Source of the DNA: Hortaea werneckii
Taxonomy: Eukaryota > Ascomycota > Dothideomycetes > Mycosphaerellales > Teratosphaeriaceae
NCBI GenBank assembly: GCA_037044905.1
Contig: JBAOKB010000144.1
Location: 1,488,001 to 1,552,000, forward strand
Direction: 5' to 3'
Length of the DNA: 64,000 bases
Shown here: piece by piece, positions 43,038 to 52,910 of the stretch
How positions within the stretch are numbered: the first letter of the stretch is position 1
Layout: each line of letters opens with the position of its first letter
The notes under the pieces: generated by a model
Database searches by the model: none
The model's input: the letters and a program-made list of their open reading frames with translations, nothing else
What the model was told of the DNA's origin: nothing
Made by a program: the position numbers and the translations under genes

Positions 43038-44378
43038 ATGACTTCTCCCGCCCTTGACCAGCAGCCTTACACCCTCGCCAATCTGCCGTACGGCGTCATC
43101 TCAACTCCCACCAACCCGAAACCCCGTTGCGCTGTAGCCATCGGCAACCGTGCCATTGACCTCGCAGCATACGCCAAGCCCGGTCGATTCTTCGATCTGG
43201 AATCGGGACACAACTTCATGCTGGCGCAGATTTTCTCAGAGCCGGCGTTGAACAGCTTCGCGGCGCTGCCGTGGCCGACTCGCAGGGCTGTCAGACAGCA
43301 GTTGCAGGAAGAATTGAAGGCGGGCAAAGTGCCTGCCGAGTGTCTCGTGAATCTGAGCGAGGTCAAGAATCATGTCCCTATGAAGATGGGCGGGTTCTCC
43401 GACTTCTACACTAGCTTGGAACATTGCCAGAACGTGAGTTTTCTTAAACCTTTTGCCAATTTGGTGCGCACAATAATATACGACGGTACTAACATACGCT
43501 TTCAGTGCTCTGGCGAGATGACTTCTGCTGCAATCGCCAAGAATTGGTGGTATGCTCCTTCAGTCTATAATTCCCGTGTCTCCTCGGTGCTGCCTTCGCC
43601 ACATGACATCCCCAGGCCCAAGAATGTATATTTCAGCAACGGCGTAGACAGCGAACCGACTTACGGCCCAACGCAGAAAATGGACTTCGAGCTTGAGATG
43701 GGATACTTCGTCTCCAAGCCCGTACCGTTTGGAGAGCCAATGCCGATCGCTGACGCCAAGGAACACATCTTTGGCTTCGTGATGCTCAACGACTGGTCTG
43801 CGAGAGACCACCAGCTTTTCGAGATGAGACCGCTCGGGCCTTTCCACTCGAAGGGTTTCGGCACCAGCATCTCCAACTGGGTCGTGCCGATGGAAGCACT
43901 CGAAGAGTTCTCCTGTCCGCCGAATACCAAGCAAGACCCGGCTCCCTTTCCCCACCTTACCTGGCCTGGTCAGGGGGACGGCGCGCTGGATATCAAGCTT
44001 CGGATCCGCTTGAACCGCAACGGTCAGGAGAAGGAGCTTGGGACGAGTAACCTCAAATACCTGTACTGGACGCCGTACCAACAGCTCACTCACCACGCTG
44101 CTTCAGGTTGTGGGATGGAGACGGGCGACCTGATAGGCACAGGGACTATCTCCGGCTCGGGCAGGAACGAAAAGGGTGAGAAGTGCGAGCTGGGTTGTTT
44201 GTATGAGGGAGAGAGGACGAAGACGCAGGTCATGCCGCAAAGCACAGGGAGTAAGTATCAAGACGGCTACATCGAGGATGGAGATGAGATTATCTTAGAA
44301 GGGTGGTGTGAGAACAAGCAGGGAGAGGTCGTGCTTGGATTTGGTGAATGTCGGGGTAGGATCCTGCCGCCTAGATAA
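43038..44378 (+). CDS. Fumarylacetoacetase-family hydrolase, two exons with an in-frame 72-bp intron
   Basis: Exons are 43038-43433 and 43506-44378, giving 422 residues. The GTGAGT-to-TTTCAG intron is 72 bp and free of stops, so retention would add 24 residues. The N-terminal domain (LPYGVISTPTNPKPRCAVAI) and catalytic domain fit fumarylacetoacetase. The general-base His is kept at 129 (DFYTSLEHC), with metal ligands in FELEMGYFV and LNDWSARDHQ, and the C-terminal LKYLYWTPYQQLTHHAASGC and GTGTISG. The stretch normally LPVGYHGRASSVV is here YAPSVYNSRVSSVL, so this may be a paralogue acting on another beta-diketone and not the tyrosine-pathway enzyme. No neighbouring tyrosine-catabolism genes are present. 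Cytosolic. Confidence 0.85.
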   Translation: MTSPALDQQPYTLANLPYGVISTPTNPKPRCAVAIGNRAIDLAAYAKPGRFFDLESGHNFMLAQIFSEPALNSFAALPWPTRRAVRQQLQEELKAGKVPAECLVNLSEVKNHVPMKMGGFSDFYTSLEHCQNVSFLKPFANLVRTIIYDGTNIRFQCSGEMTSAAIAKNWWYAPSVYNSRVSSVLPSPHDIPRPKNVYFSNGVDSEPTYGPTQKMDFELEMGYFVSKPVPFGEPMPIADAKEHIFGFVMLNDWSARDHQLFEMRPLGPFHSKGFGTSISNWVVPMEALEEFSCPPNTKQDPAPFPHLTWPGQGDGALDIKLRIRLNRNGQEKELGTSNLKYLYWTPYQQLTHHAASGCGMETGDLIGTGTISGSGRNEKGEKCELGCLYEGERTKTQVMPQSTGSKYQDGYIEDGDEIILEGWCENKQGEVVLGFGECRGRILPPR

Positions 44379-44643
44379 AAAGCATATAGATCTAGAGACT
44401 TAAGCTTTAGGAATAACAAGAATCTCTCGTTACTTATCCATATCTTTCAAGGGTTAGTAGTTACTTTCGGTGGCATGGATACCTTATTCAGGCTCACAGT
44501 GCAATCAACGCACGGACCAAGCAAAGGCACTGGTGCTTTCACTTTACGTTCAAAGCTACTTCTCAAGACCAACTTCGACTGCTAATGTACTACATACGCA
44601 ACCATCTGCTCCCAACAAAGGTGTCATTTCGGCAACCAGCAGT

Positions 44644-45487
44644 ATGCAGTCGTTCAAGTATGATCCCAATCTCCCTCGTGACAAGCAGCTACGCGCGCTT
44701 GATCAGCTTCGACAGCGGTTGCTACAGTTATCCCGATCGCTGTCATCAATGCGCGTAGACATGGAGCGCAGTGATCCTGTGCCTGGGTGGTAGGTGGGCC
44801 AACTACTCTTCTTCTACATGCTCTTCTCTTCCTCCACACAGAGCCTTCAGAAGGTAAGTCCGACTGACCGTTCTTCCTCACCACAGGCCGTCAATCCAAC
44901 GCGATGCCGAGCTGGCCGTCATGAATCTCGCGCGCGCCCAAGACGCCATGAACGAGTTCGGAGCCTTCTTCCGCGCCGCCCACGCGTATCCGCTGCCGAA
45001 TTACCCAGGACACGAGAAAGAAATGATGCTCGGGATGCTGATGCGGAAGAAGCTGGATCCTAAGACCGATGACTGGGTTACACAGTACTCCAAGTCACCC
45101 GAGACCATGCAAGAAAGCGGAGAAGTCAGCAAGGTAAACATGGACGATTTGAGGGATCTTTGGGACTATGCTGGGCCGGCTGAGAACGGAATCGCGCGCG
45201 AGATGCTAGAGAATGATGCTTTTGGCAGCTTGTTCACGATGGCGGAGCAAGAAGACGGGATCGAAAACGTCAAGACTGGGCTGCGAAGGAAGCTGTTCGA
45301 GGATGACAGTGACGAGGAGGAGGACGACGACGGAGAGGAGAAGGGCGATATGAAGATGGATGAGGACCGTCCGCCTGAGAAGCTTGCGCCGCCACCTGAG
45401 CCTGGTGTAGATCCCAGTTTGCCGCCGATGAGGCTGGAGACAGTGTTGCGCTTCATTACTACTGGCGCACTGCCGCCTCAAAGATAA
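44644..45487 (+). CDS. MED8: Mediator subunit 8 (Med8), two exons
   Basis: Exons are 44644-44789 and 44887-45487. The 97-bp intron has a GTAGGT donor and a CCACAG acceptor, giving 248 residues. The protein follows fungal Med8: an N-terminal helix LDQLRQRLLQLSRSLSSMR, then DPVPGWPSIQRDAELAVMNL across the junction. HAYPLPNYPGHEKEMMLGML and RKKLDPKTDDWV follow, with an acidic Asp/Glu tail and a short closing helix (LETVLRFITTGALPPQR). Med8 belongs to the head module of Mediator and bridges activators to RNA polymerase II. An upstream in-frame ATG (44470) gives an unlikely leader, so I prefer 44644. Confidence 0.85.
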
Positions 45488-45713
45488 GAGGTTCTGTGAA
45501 ACTCGACTTCATGGCCCTTTCCCGGGGCCCGGCAACGACCTCCAAATGTTACCCCGGGATATCAGGAAAGGTTCTAGAGGATGCTCAAGGAACACCAAGA
45601 TGGACGCAAACATAAACCTCAAAGCAGTCACACCATAATGGACCAGCACTGGTATCGAAGAGACGCACCGCACAGAAGACCTGCGTTCTCAACACCAAAA
45701 CACAACGACGCTG

Positions 45714-47447
45714 CTACACTTTTTCAAACCAGGCCAGTTCGGCCAAAGCTGGCTCCGCCTGAAACCACAAGCCCTGGACATTACCGCTCACGCCTATTTC
45801 AAACCGAGACTTGACTGCGTCTTCGACCATGAAGTTGCCGGGTGTTCCCATGTGGAACTGCGCCAGCCAGTGCTCGCCATTCACATGCTGTAGCGTAGCG
45901 GAGACATTCAAGTACGCTCCCTCTGCAGGCGCCATGAATAGCGATGGCGGTGTGTTCTGCACGTCCTGTGTGTCCCCGCGCGACGTAGTCACGGTAAATT
46001 CATGGTACGCAGGGTGTCTGTACGTTCCCTCGTACGCTTGCAAGGGCAGAGAGGGTTTGACTGGCGTCACCCCAGCACTGCCGGGATACAATCGCTCTCT
46101 GGAATTTGCCAGTCTCGTCAACTGATCGGCCTGGTACTTCCTAGCCATCGCCGCACCGTCCAGCTTCTCATTTACTGGGACTTGGAGAAAGTCATCTATG
46201 ATTTCCCACAACACGATGGTAGCAGCAAGCGAATACGCATTCTGCATCACAGCAACCCCGAAGTCTCTTTCAGGGACCCATAGCATGGAAGTCATGTACC
46301 CGTTGATGGCGCCATCATGGCCATTCACTACAAGGTCCTTGTAAATCCCTCCTGTCAGTCCGAGTCCGTACCAGCTCACCCCGCCCGTATACGGCCAAGA
46401 AGTCCCAGGGACCGGCATATGCGCGGAAGTCATCTTCTTCACTGTTTGGGCGGAGATCGGGTTGCTGCTGTTCTCCGGGTGCAAGAACGTCCGGATCCAT
46501 TTCGCGTAGTCTAGCACGTTGGAAATGACCCCGCCCGCGCCATTCTCTGGCGGGATGTGGGAGAATGGGACTGGCACCATCGAATGACCTGTCACATTAT
46601 CATAGAGGTAGCCTGTGGCCATGGTCACATTCCCGCCACTGTTCTCGGCGTAGTTCAGGGCATCAGCAAGGTTGTAAAATGTCTCGTGCATGCCTAGCGG
46701 TTCCCACATCCACTGTTTCAGCAGTGTGGCCATTGAGGATTTTGTAACGGTCTCGATAGTGTGAGATACTGCCGTGAACATCAAATTACAGTACTCCCAC
46801 CCAGCTCGCAGCTCTCGATGGAAGGGAAGATGTCGTAATTGCTCGACTTGTTGCTTCACGCTCACATTGCCATTGACCCATGAGATGTCGTGCCTAGGCA
46901 TTCCTGTACGATGACTGAGCGCATCAGTCAAGCTGATGTGGTTGGAGGCGTACGCGTCGGACAGCACGAAATCCTCACGTATCAAGCTCGCGAGCTTGCT
47001 ATCCCACTCGATGGCGGCATAAGCGGACTCATTGCTCTCGACGAGCTTGGACATCGTGGCGGCGGTGAAGGACTTGGTCGTGCTGCCGGCGAAGAAGAGC
47101 GTCTGAGGCGTCATTTCCTCCCACTGCTCTATGTTAGAGTAGCCATATCCTTTGGCGTACGTCGCGTCGCCTTGGACGATAGCAACGGCGAGGCCAGGGG
47201 CGAGAAATTCAGACAAAGTGTTGTTGACGAAGACATTGAAGTCCTCTGTGAAAGGTTGGTAGTCGTTGAGATCATGACAGCGGGAGAGAGGATACTGTGA
47301 GTCTAGACCAAGCCATGATGATAAGGCGTAAGTTGTCTGGGTCAGGAAGAGAAGATTTAGCAGCATTTTGTTGTTTGCACAGGCTGGGATATAGTAGGGA
47401 ATCGGAAAAGGGAAGTGCATGACAGGGAAATGGGGAGAGCAGTGCAT
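45714..47447 (-). CDS. Secreted beta-lactamase-fold serine hydrolase
   Basis: The single-exon frame encodes 577 residues, or 550 from Met28 (47366), which starts a good signal peptide (MLLNLLFLTQTTYA) and is the preferred start. The class C beta-lactamase / penicillin-binding fold is shown by the SxxK motif in GSTTKSFTAATM, a Tyr-x-Asn (YCN in GWEYCNLMFTAV), and GHDGAINGYMTSM, which occupies the third catalytic box. Many Asn-x-Ser/Thr sites fit secretion. Fungal members hydrolyse esters or amides of unknown substrates, and some work in secondary metabolism. Nothing nearby suggests a biosynthetic cluster. Confidence 0.85.
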   Translation of the reverse strand: MHCSPHFPVMHFPFPIPYYIPACANNKMLLNLLFLTQTTYALSSWLGLDSQYPLSRCHDLNDYQPFTEDFNVFVNNTLSEFLAPGLAVAIVQGDATYAKGYGYSNIEQWEEMTPQTLFFAGSTTKSFTAATMSKLVESNESAYAAIEWDSKLASLIREDFVLSDAYASNHISLTDALSHRTGMPRHDISWVNGNVSVKQQVEQLRHLPFHRELRAGWEYCNLMFTAVSHTIETVTKSSMATLLKQWMWEPLGMHETFYNLADALNYAENSGGNVTMATGYLYDNVTGHSMVPVPFSHIPPENGAGGVISNVLDYAKWIRTFLHPENSSNPISAQTVKKMTSAHMPVPGTSWPYTGGVSWYGLGLTGGIYKDLVVNGHDGAINGYMTSMLWVPERDFGVAVMQNAYSLAATIVLWEIIDDFLQVPVNEKLDGAAMARKYQADQLTRLANSRERLYPGSAGVTPVKPSLPLQAYEGTYRHPAYHEFTVTTSRGDTQDVQNTPPSLFMAPAEGAYLNVSATLQHVNGEHWLAQFHMGTPGNFMVEDAVKSRFEIGVSGNVQGLWFQAEPALAELAWFEKV

Positions 47448-47459
47448 ATACCTAGGTAT
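47448..47459. repeat. Palindrome ATACCTAGGTAT
   Basis: A perfect 12-bp palindrome directly upstream of the beta-lactamase-fold gene, within the divergent promoter shared with the MPDU1-like gene. Confidence 0.85.
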
Positions 47460-47724
47460 GCTTCATTTGAATCGCCATCGGCAAGTTGGCAAAGGCTACT
47501 TTAGGCAGCTGAATATCCCAATGGAGCCGGAAGGATGCAGAGCTGGAGGACGATAGGGTTGATAGAACATCGTAGCGAGAGCTGCACGCGGCCCGTGCAG
47601 AAATCTGGGGGAGCGCGGCGAACAATCACATGCTCCGCCTAGCAACAGCTGTACACAATCCAATCCTGAACCACTGCAACTTTTCGACCAACTCTGTCTT
47701 CAAAGACGCTTCAGATCGCCCACA

Positions 47725-48716
47725 ATGGAGTCCGCCGAGCGCACTCTGCGCACCCTCCTGCAACCGCTCACGCACAACCTCCCCACCCCCATCACCAATG
47801 CTGCGACCCAACTCCTAGGCGACTCGTGCTACCGGTCGCTGGTGCACAACATCAACATCACCGACACGGTCTGCTTCAAGCTCGCCATTTCCAAGGGACT
47901 CGGGATCGGCATCATCGGCGCAAGCAGCATTGTCAAGATCCCCCAGCTGCTCAAGGTGCTCAACAGCCAGAGCGCGGAGGGCATTAGCTTCCTGGCCTAC
48001 TTCATGGAGACGGCGAGCTACCTGATCAGCCTCATGTATAACGTGCGCAACGGCTTTCCCTTCAGCACGTACGGCGAGGTGGCCTTGATCGCGATTCAAA
48101 ATGTAAGAGAAAAAAAAAGACATCCGTGTGGTCCTTTGTATTGTTTCTTGTTTTGTTTTTTGAAAGGTAGGGAACCTTCTTCTCACGCTGGCGTTAGGTT
48201 GCAATCTCTATCCTCGTCCTACAGTACAGCGGGAAAGGCCCCGCGGCTGGGGTCTTCGTCGCGGGTCTCGCAGCGGCAAGCTACGCGCTCTACAACGAGG
48301 ACATCACCAATATGCGTAGCCTGCAGTATCTGCAGGGCGGTGCCGGTGTGCTTGGGGTCGCGAGCAAGCTCCCGCAGATCATCACCATCTTCCAGGAAGG
48401 CGGGACCGGCCAGCTTTCGGCCTTCGCCGTGTTCAACTATCTCGCCGGCTCGCTGTCGCGGATTTTCACGACGCTCCAGGAGGTGGATGATAAGTTGATC
48501 CTGTACGGCTTCATTGCTGGGTTCTCGCTTAATGCGGTGTTGGCTGCGCAGATGGTGTACTACTGGAACAGTCCGAAGAGTAAGCAGACAGGACAGGTGA
48601 AGCTGCAGTCACAAGGGAAGAAGACTGCCAAGCAGGCCGTAGGTGCGCAGGGGCAAGCGTCCAGCACTGGTAGCCAGAAAGGAAAGACGACACCGAGCAC
48701 GAGGCGAAGAGGTTGA
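47725..48716 (+). CDS. MPDU1-like PQ-loop protein (dolichol-phosphate-sugar use), two exons
   Basis: Exons are 47725-48102 and 48198-48716, giving 298 residues with a phase 0 intron (GTAAGA to GTTAG). Two PQ-loop repeats are visible: KIPQLLKVLNSQSAEGISFL and SKLPQIITIFQEGGTGQLSA. Each is followed by hydrophobic helices, giving about seven membrane segments, and a basic Lys/Ser/Thr-rich tail follows. This is the layout of MPDU1/Lec35, which in the ER is needed for the use of dolichol-phosphate mannose and glucose in N-glycans, GPI and O-mannosylation. The exact biochemical role is unsettled in the family. The Lys-rich tail could be an ER-retention element. Confidence 0.9.
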
Positions 48717-49159
48717 TTTGGGTAGCTGTTATTACAAAAATTTCTACATGCACCTTCCTTCCTACTACTTTTCTCTGTAATCTCCCTCGTCGTATAGCAA
48801 AAGAACGCCATATCCCTCATATGTGATCACAACGCTGGGTATTCCATGATCCTCGTGCATGCCGCCCGTATCGTCATCCGTTAAGCAAGTATCAGTGCTA
48901 GCTTCTTCTTCTTCTTCTTTTCATGCTCTCCTGGACGGCCACATGCTCCACGTCCTTCGCTAGCTGTACTATGCACGCGTGAATGCTGCGCCTGTAACTC
49001 CTGTCTTCGCCGTAGCCATGCAGTAAGCAAGAACAGTATGCCTCCTCTTCCGCTAATCCACCCTTGACCGCCTTCAGCGAAAGTCGACGTCCAAGCAGAT
49101 GGTCGACAAGCACATCAAACGGACAGTGGTGGCAGGTAAAAGTCTTCCAAGCATGGCGC
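48717..49159. other. Convergent intergenic region
   Basis: This lies between the 3' ends of the MPDU1-like and eIF4E genes. It includes a short (CTT)n tract near 48900, and no gene was found. Confidence 0.5.
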
Positions 49160-49993
49160 TTACACGGCAAACTTGGCCTTAGCGCGCGAGCTACCGGAGT
49201 GCGCAGAGTCAGCGTGTCCACTGAACTCGACCTGCTCCTGGTCAGGCAGCTTCAAGTAGTCCTTGAAGCGCTTGCCGATCTTCTCCAGCCTCTTCTTGCC
49301 GGCCTCACGGTCTGCCTTGCCTTCCTCGACCTCGGCGGCCTCCTTGCTGCCCTTCTTCGGCGGCTGGCCGGCCGTACGTGTCCAGAGACCCACACGCCAG
49401 AAGGCCTTACGGATGTTGATCACAACACCCATGACCTCGTTGTCGCCCTCGTCCTCCAGAGTCTCGCCGATCGCGGCGAGCATCACATCGAGCCAGGCGG
49501 CGTCTTGGGCCTTGCCGTTCTTGAACGTGTAGGACCAGCGGCCACCGAACTTGTTCTGTGGGTCCTCCCATTCCGGGCGCACGCCGCGCTTGAAGAGGTG
49601 GTAGTCGGACTTCTGGGCAAGCTCCGAGGCAGGGGTGATGTTGTTCTGGGAACCGAGCACATGTCAGTTTTTGTGCGTCTCTGCAAGGTGGGGTTGGAAG
49701 ATCACACGTACGTAGATGCCCCAGAATTCCTCGACGGAGTCAAAGGTGATGACCTCCTTCAGCAGCTCGCTCCAGTCCTGCTTGCCGCTTGGCGGCTTGG
49801 TGAACCAGAGGGTCCAGGTGTTCTGCAGTGCGTGCTTGACATTGAAGTTGGCCGGGTCGTCAAAGACGGTGATGATCTTGCTGTCATCTGCGTTCTTGTC
49901 GTTGGTAGCATCGGTAATTCCGCCCTCGGGAGAGACTGGAATGGTGTCGAGAGGAACCTGCTCGTTGGGCACAGGTTGCGCGACTTCTGCCAT
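49160..49993 (-). CDS. Translation initiation factor eIF4E, two exons
   Basis: Exons are 49993-49712 and 49645-49160, giving 255 residues with a phase 0 intron (GTACGT to TCCCAG). Cap-binding landmarks are present: HALQNTWTLWF, EFWGIYNNI (crossing the junction), the m7G-stacking Trp in GVRPEWEDPQN, GGRWSYTF, and NIRKAFWRVGLWTRT. The N-terminal about 45 residues are variable and acidic. Residues near 175-215 hold a charged KKGSKEAAEVEEGKADREA insert before the last helix (RFKDYLKLPD). It binds the mRNA cap and eIF4G in the cytoplasm. It is somewhat longer than yeast eIF4E (213), mostly because of the charged C-terminal insert. Confidence 0.95.
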
Positions 49994-50516
49994 GTTGGAT
50001 GGTGGATGGGTGTCGTGTGTTCGCAGTTGAAGATAGGTCTTTGGAGGCCGGATGTGAGGATATGTCAACACTCGTCGCAAAGAAGGTGTTGTTGATTGAC
50101 AGGTGCGACTTTGCACCAGGCAGAGTCGGAGCAGTGAACTCAAGTGAGACTCAAGTGAGGTGAAGCAGTTGCGTTTCTGGCGCAGGCGGCGTAAACGGAA
50201 GTCCAAAATGTTGCAGCAATTGCGATTCTGACCGTCGGCAGTCCAGCCCGCGATTCGCCGATGCTAGCCCGAAAAAGGCAGTGACAGCAGCAGTTTGACC
50301 TCCCGTCTAGGATACATGAGCATGGCTGAAATTTCACACTAATATTAAGCACTGTTTGACACAATAATCATATGCACTCGTTGCAGATACGATACCTTGA
50401 CGACCGTTCACTGATTTCGCGGCAACGACATCATTTCCTGGATTCACAGACAAGAGAGACCGTAGCCAATTAGAAAGTCATGTGCCGACAAAAGCTGCCT
50501 TTAGACAGCCGAAGAT
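49994..50516. promoter_or_regulatory. Divergent promoter region, eIF4E / Rrn9
   Basis: 523 bp separate two growth-linked genes read away from each other. Coordinated expression is plausible, and no specific element was identified. Confidence 0.45.
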
Positions 50517-52379
50517 ATGTCCTCGACTGGAGACGATGAGTTGTCAGATGCCGGATACCAGGCCTCTCAAGCCTTTCAAAATGACCCTGGACACCTTAGC
50601 CAGCCGCCACCAAGTGCCCAGGTCCCTTCACAATTGCCGTCTTCGCCACCTCTGCATTCAAATGCGTCGCTAGACGGCGCCAACGATGATCATGTGAGCG
50701 ACAGCGAAGAGAGCGACTCCTCCTCTGAAGATCGCCCTAATCGCTTCGAGAGACCTGCCGGCACCTGGCGTCACTACACTGAGCAGGAGCGTGAGACGGC
50801 TGCCTCGCTCAATCAGCAGCGTGCCAATGACCTGGGTGTCCATCTCTACAACGCCCATGCTCTCAAGTCCCGAAATTACTCTCCAACACGTGCTTCTCAG
50901 ACACAACCATGGAAAGACAAGTCCCATTGGCTGAGGCGTAATGAAGCTGGGGAGCTACTTTGGCACCCTGATCGCAACTGGACTGCTTGGCCTCTGCCTG
51001 CAAACGAAGTACCGAGACGAGAGGAGGCTTTTGGGGTCCCAATAGAGAATCTCTTCGATGATGCGGAAACTTTGAAGAAAGACGAGTCGTGGGCACCAAG
51101 TGCGGATTTGCGTGATGAGATTGAAGCCTTGATGCTTCGAAAGGCCAAGACAAGATTTAGATCTCGTGATTGGGCTGTACATGAGGAGCCCCACATACCA
51201 TCCAACCCCATAGAGACAACCAGTGGTGTGGGTGGTGGAGGGGACCAAGCAGGCTCTGGTTCACATTCGGAAGAAGAGGAAGGGGGCGTACAGAACTTGA
51301 AGGTTGAAGCTACGCATCTGCCTCGACATCAGCAGCACCACCGTCACTATCAACCCGCATTCCTCGCAGATGATGATCAAGCGAGCGCTCTGTTACGGCC
51401 CACTGTACGACACATTGTTTCCAAATTCGACGATCTCCTCATCGGTTTGCACGAAAGCCGGCAGGGTCAGCGCCAGCGGGCACCATTCTCCCGCTCACGA
51501 TCTCGGCCTAGTAGGTCGCGTTCGAATTCGAAGCCGGCCGCTACTAGCCCTCAATCTGAGGATCGTCTGCGCTCCAGCGAAAGGCAGGGCAGCGTACGAT
51601 ACGGTTCACACGGACAGGAATCCGAACTAGACGATGATTATGACGACGCAGTGTCCAGTGACGGTGAACCGAAGAGTGTCGAAAAGGGCAGGCGCCGCCC
51701 TTCTGGTCGATCTAAGAAGGAACTCGGCTTACGGGATTGGTCTGAGGTGCTAGGAGTTGCAGCCTTAACGGGCTGGGACCAGACGGTGGTTGACCGCACA
51801 GCTCGGAGGTGTGCAGCTCTGTTTGGGGAGAAGATGGCTATGCGCTTCATGCCGGAAATGCCAGTCGACAAGGAGAAGGATGAAGTCGTGGAGTACTTCC
51901 CCGAAACAATACCGCCACTGGGGTCTGATGAGAGCGAGCAGGACGAGGAGGAGGGAGAGGCACTCAGCACTGTGGATAAAGGCCAGCAGATCAAGCAAGC
52001 CGGGTGGCAATGTCCTTATGAGAATTGCGCGCGTCACCATGAGGTCTACGAACAACGTTGGCGTTGGCGAGAGCATTTGAAACGGACGCACAAGCTCAAG
52101 AGACAGCAGATAGAGGAGGTTGAGGCTGAGCTGAAAGAGGCCAGGGATTCACATATAGCTGTCGATGATGGGCCAGATGTTGAGGGCGGACAAGAAAAGG
52201 AAATGGAAATCGACGATGAAGACGCCTTCGTGGGCAGCGTTCATGTTGACGGTTTCCTAAAGCCTCTGTTGGGTGATTATGGAAGGGGTGCAGACAAGAA
52301 AACTCGGCGACGGCGCAGTACGGCTGAGCGCGGTAGTTCGAAGAGAGCAAGACTAGCTGAAACTGCAGAAGATGATTGA
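50517..52379 (+). CDS. RNA polymerase I initiation factor Rrn9-like protein with C-terminal zinc finger
   Basis: The single-exon frame encodes 620 residues. The N-terminal Rrn9 domain (residues about 75-170) has GTWRHYTEQERETAASLNQQ, RANDLGVHLYNAHALKSR and WTAWPLPANEVPR. A conserved-looking LRDWSEVLGVAALTGWDQTV with RTARRCAALFGEKMAMRFM lies near residues 400-445. A C2H2-like finger follows at about 499-528 (CPYENC, then H in WREHLKRTH). The ends are Ser/Asp-rich and a basic tail closes the protein. Yeast Rrn9 belongs to the upstream activating factor that recruits Pol I to rDNA in the nucleolus. The finger is an extra relative to yeast Rrn9 as I recall it and could contact rDNA. Confidence 0.85.
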   Translation: MSSTGDDELSDAGYQASQAFQNDPGHLSQPPPSAQVPSQLPSSPPLHSNASLDGANDDHVSDSEESDSSSEDRPNRFERPAGTWRHYTEQERETAASLNQQRANDLGVHLYNAHALKSRNYSPTRASQTQPWKDKSHWLRRNEAGELLWHPDRNWTAWPLPANEVPRREEAFGVPIENLFDDAETLKKDESWAPSADLRDEIEALMLRKAKTRFRSRDWAVHEEPHIPSNPIETTSGVGGGGDQAGSGSHSEEEEGGVQNLKVEATHLPRHQQHHRHYQPAFLADDDQASALLRPTVRHIVSKFDDLLIGLHESRQGQRQRAPFSRSRSRPSRSRSNSKPAATSPQSEDRLRSSERQGSVRYGSHGQESELDDDYDDAVSSDGEPKSVEKGRRRPSGRSKKELGLRDWSEVLGVAALTGWDQTVVDRTARRCAALFGEKMAMRFMPEMPVDKEKDEVVEYFPETIPPLGSDESEQDEEEGEALSTVDKGQQIKQAGWQCPYENCARHHEVYEQRWRWREHLKRTHKLKRQQIEEVEAELKEARDSHIAVDDGPDVEGGQEKEMEIDDEDAFVGSVHVDGFLKPLLGDYGRGADKKTRRRRSTAERGSSKRARLAETAEDD

Positions 52380-52910
52380 GAGGATGCTGCGCAGAGGCGG
52401 GTGCAAGAGTTGGATGCAACCGGTAACTTCGATGTATTGCAGTCATGTCTGCTCAATGCGTTTGTTATGCTTTCTAGCTGGCCAGACAATGCAACCACCG
52501 AAATTCTTGTTCCTTCCGCTTTTGGCTCGCGGCGACACAAAAGTGGAGACTAGTGGATCTAAGCAGAATCAAATTCTACACTAACCAATGAGAGCCCTCC
52601 GTGCTGCAATGTGAGAGGTCAAACGCAAGCCAAATGAGGAAAAGGCCACTTGACATGTGATAATGATGGACTTCCAGGCAGCAGAGTGAAATCTTCAGCC
52701 GCTGACTTGAACGGTCGTGTCAACTCTTCCACACCTTTCAAACATCCTCTGTGCAGAGCACATCAACCTCGAACTTCATCCACAACACATCGACACCCTC
52801 CGTCGTGCATAACATCTCAACACCACCATACTCCCAACCGACTACTGTAATGTTCCTTTCCCTCCCATATGCATGCTGCACCGAGTGAACACTAACACAT
52901 GCTCAGAAAC
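52380..52910. other. Intergenic with possible 5'-UTR intron of the next gene
   Basis: No gene. Just before the ATG at 52911, the sequence from about 52848 (GTAATG) to a CTCAG at 52902-52906 looks like a short intron, which would place an intron in the 5' leader. Confidence 0.4.

Noticed and set aside
43560..44096. 178-codon minus-strand frame inside the fumarylacetoacetase-family gene
   Set aside because: It overlaps the conserved catalytic domain on the other strand and has no family resemblance of its own.
49064..50095. Long open frame (343 codons) on the plus strand opposite the eIF4E gene
   Set aside because: It crosses the eIF4E intron and mirrors its codon bias. The opposite strand carries an unmistakable eIF4E with correct splicing, so this is an antisense shadow.
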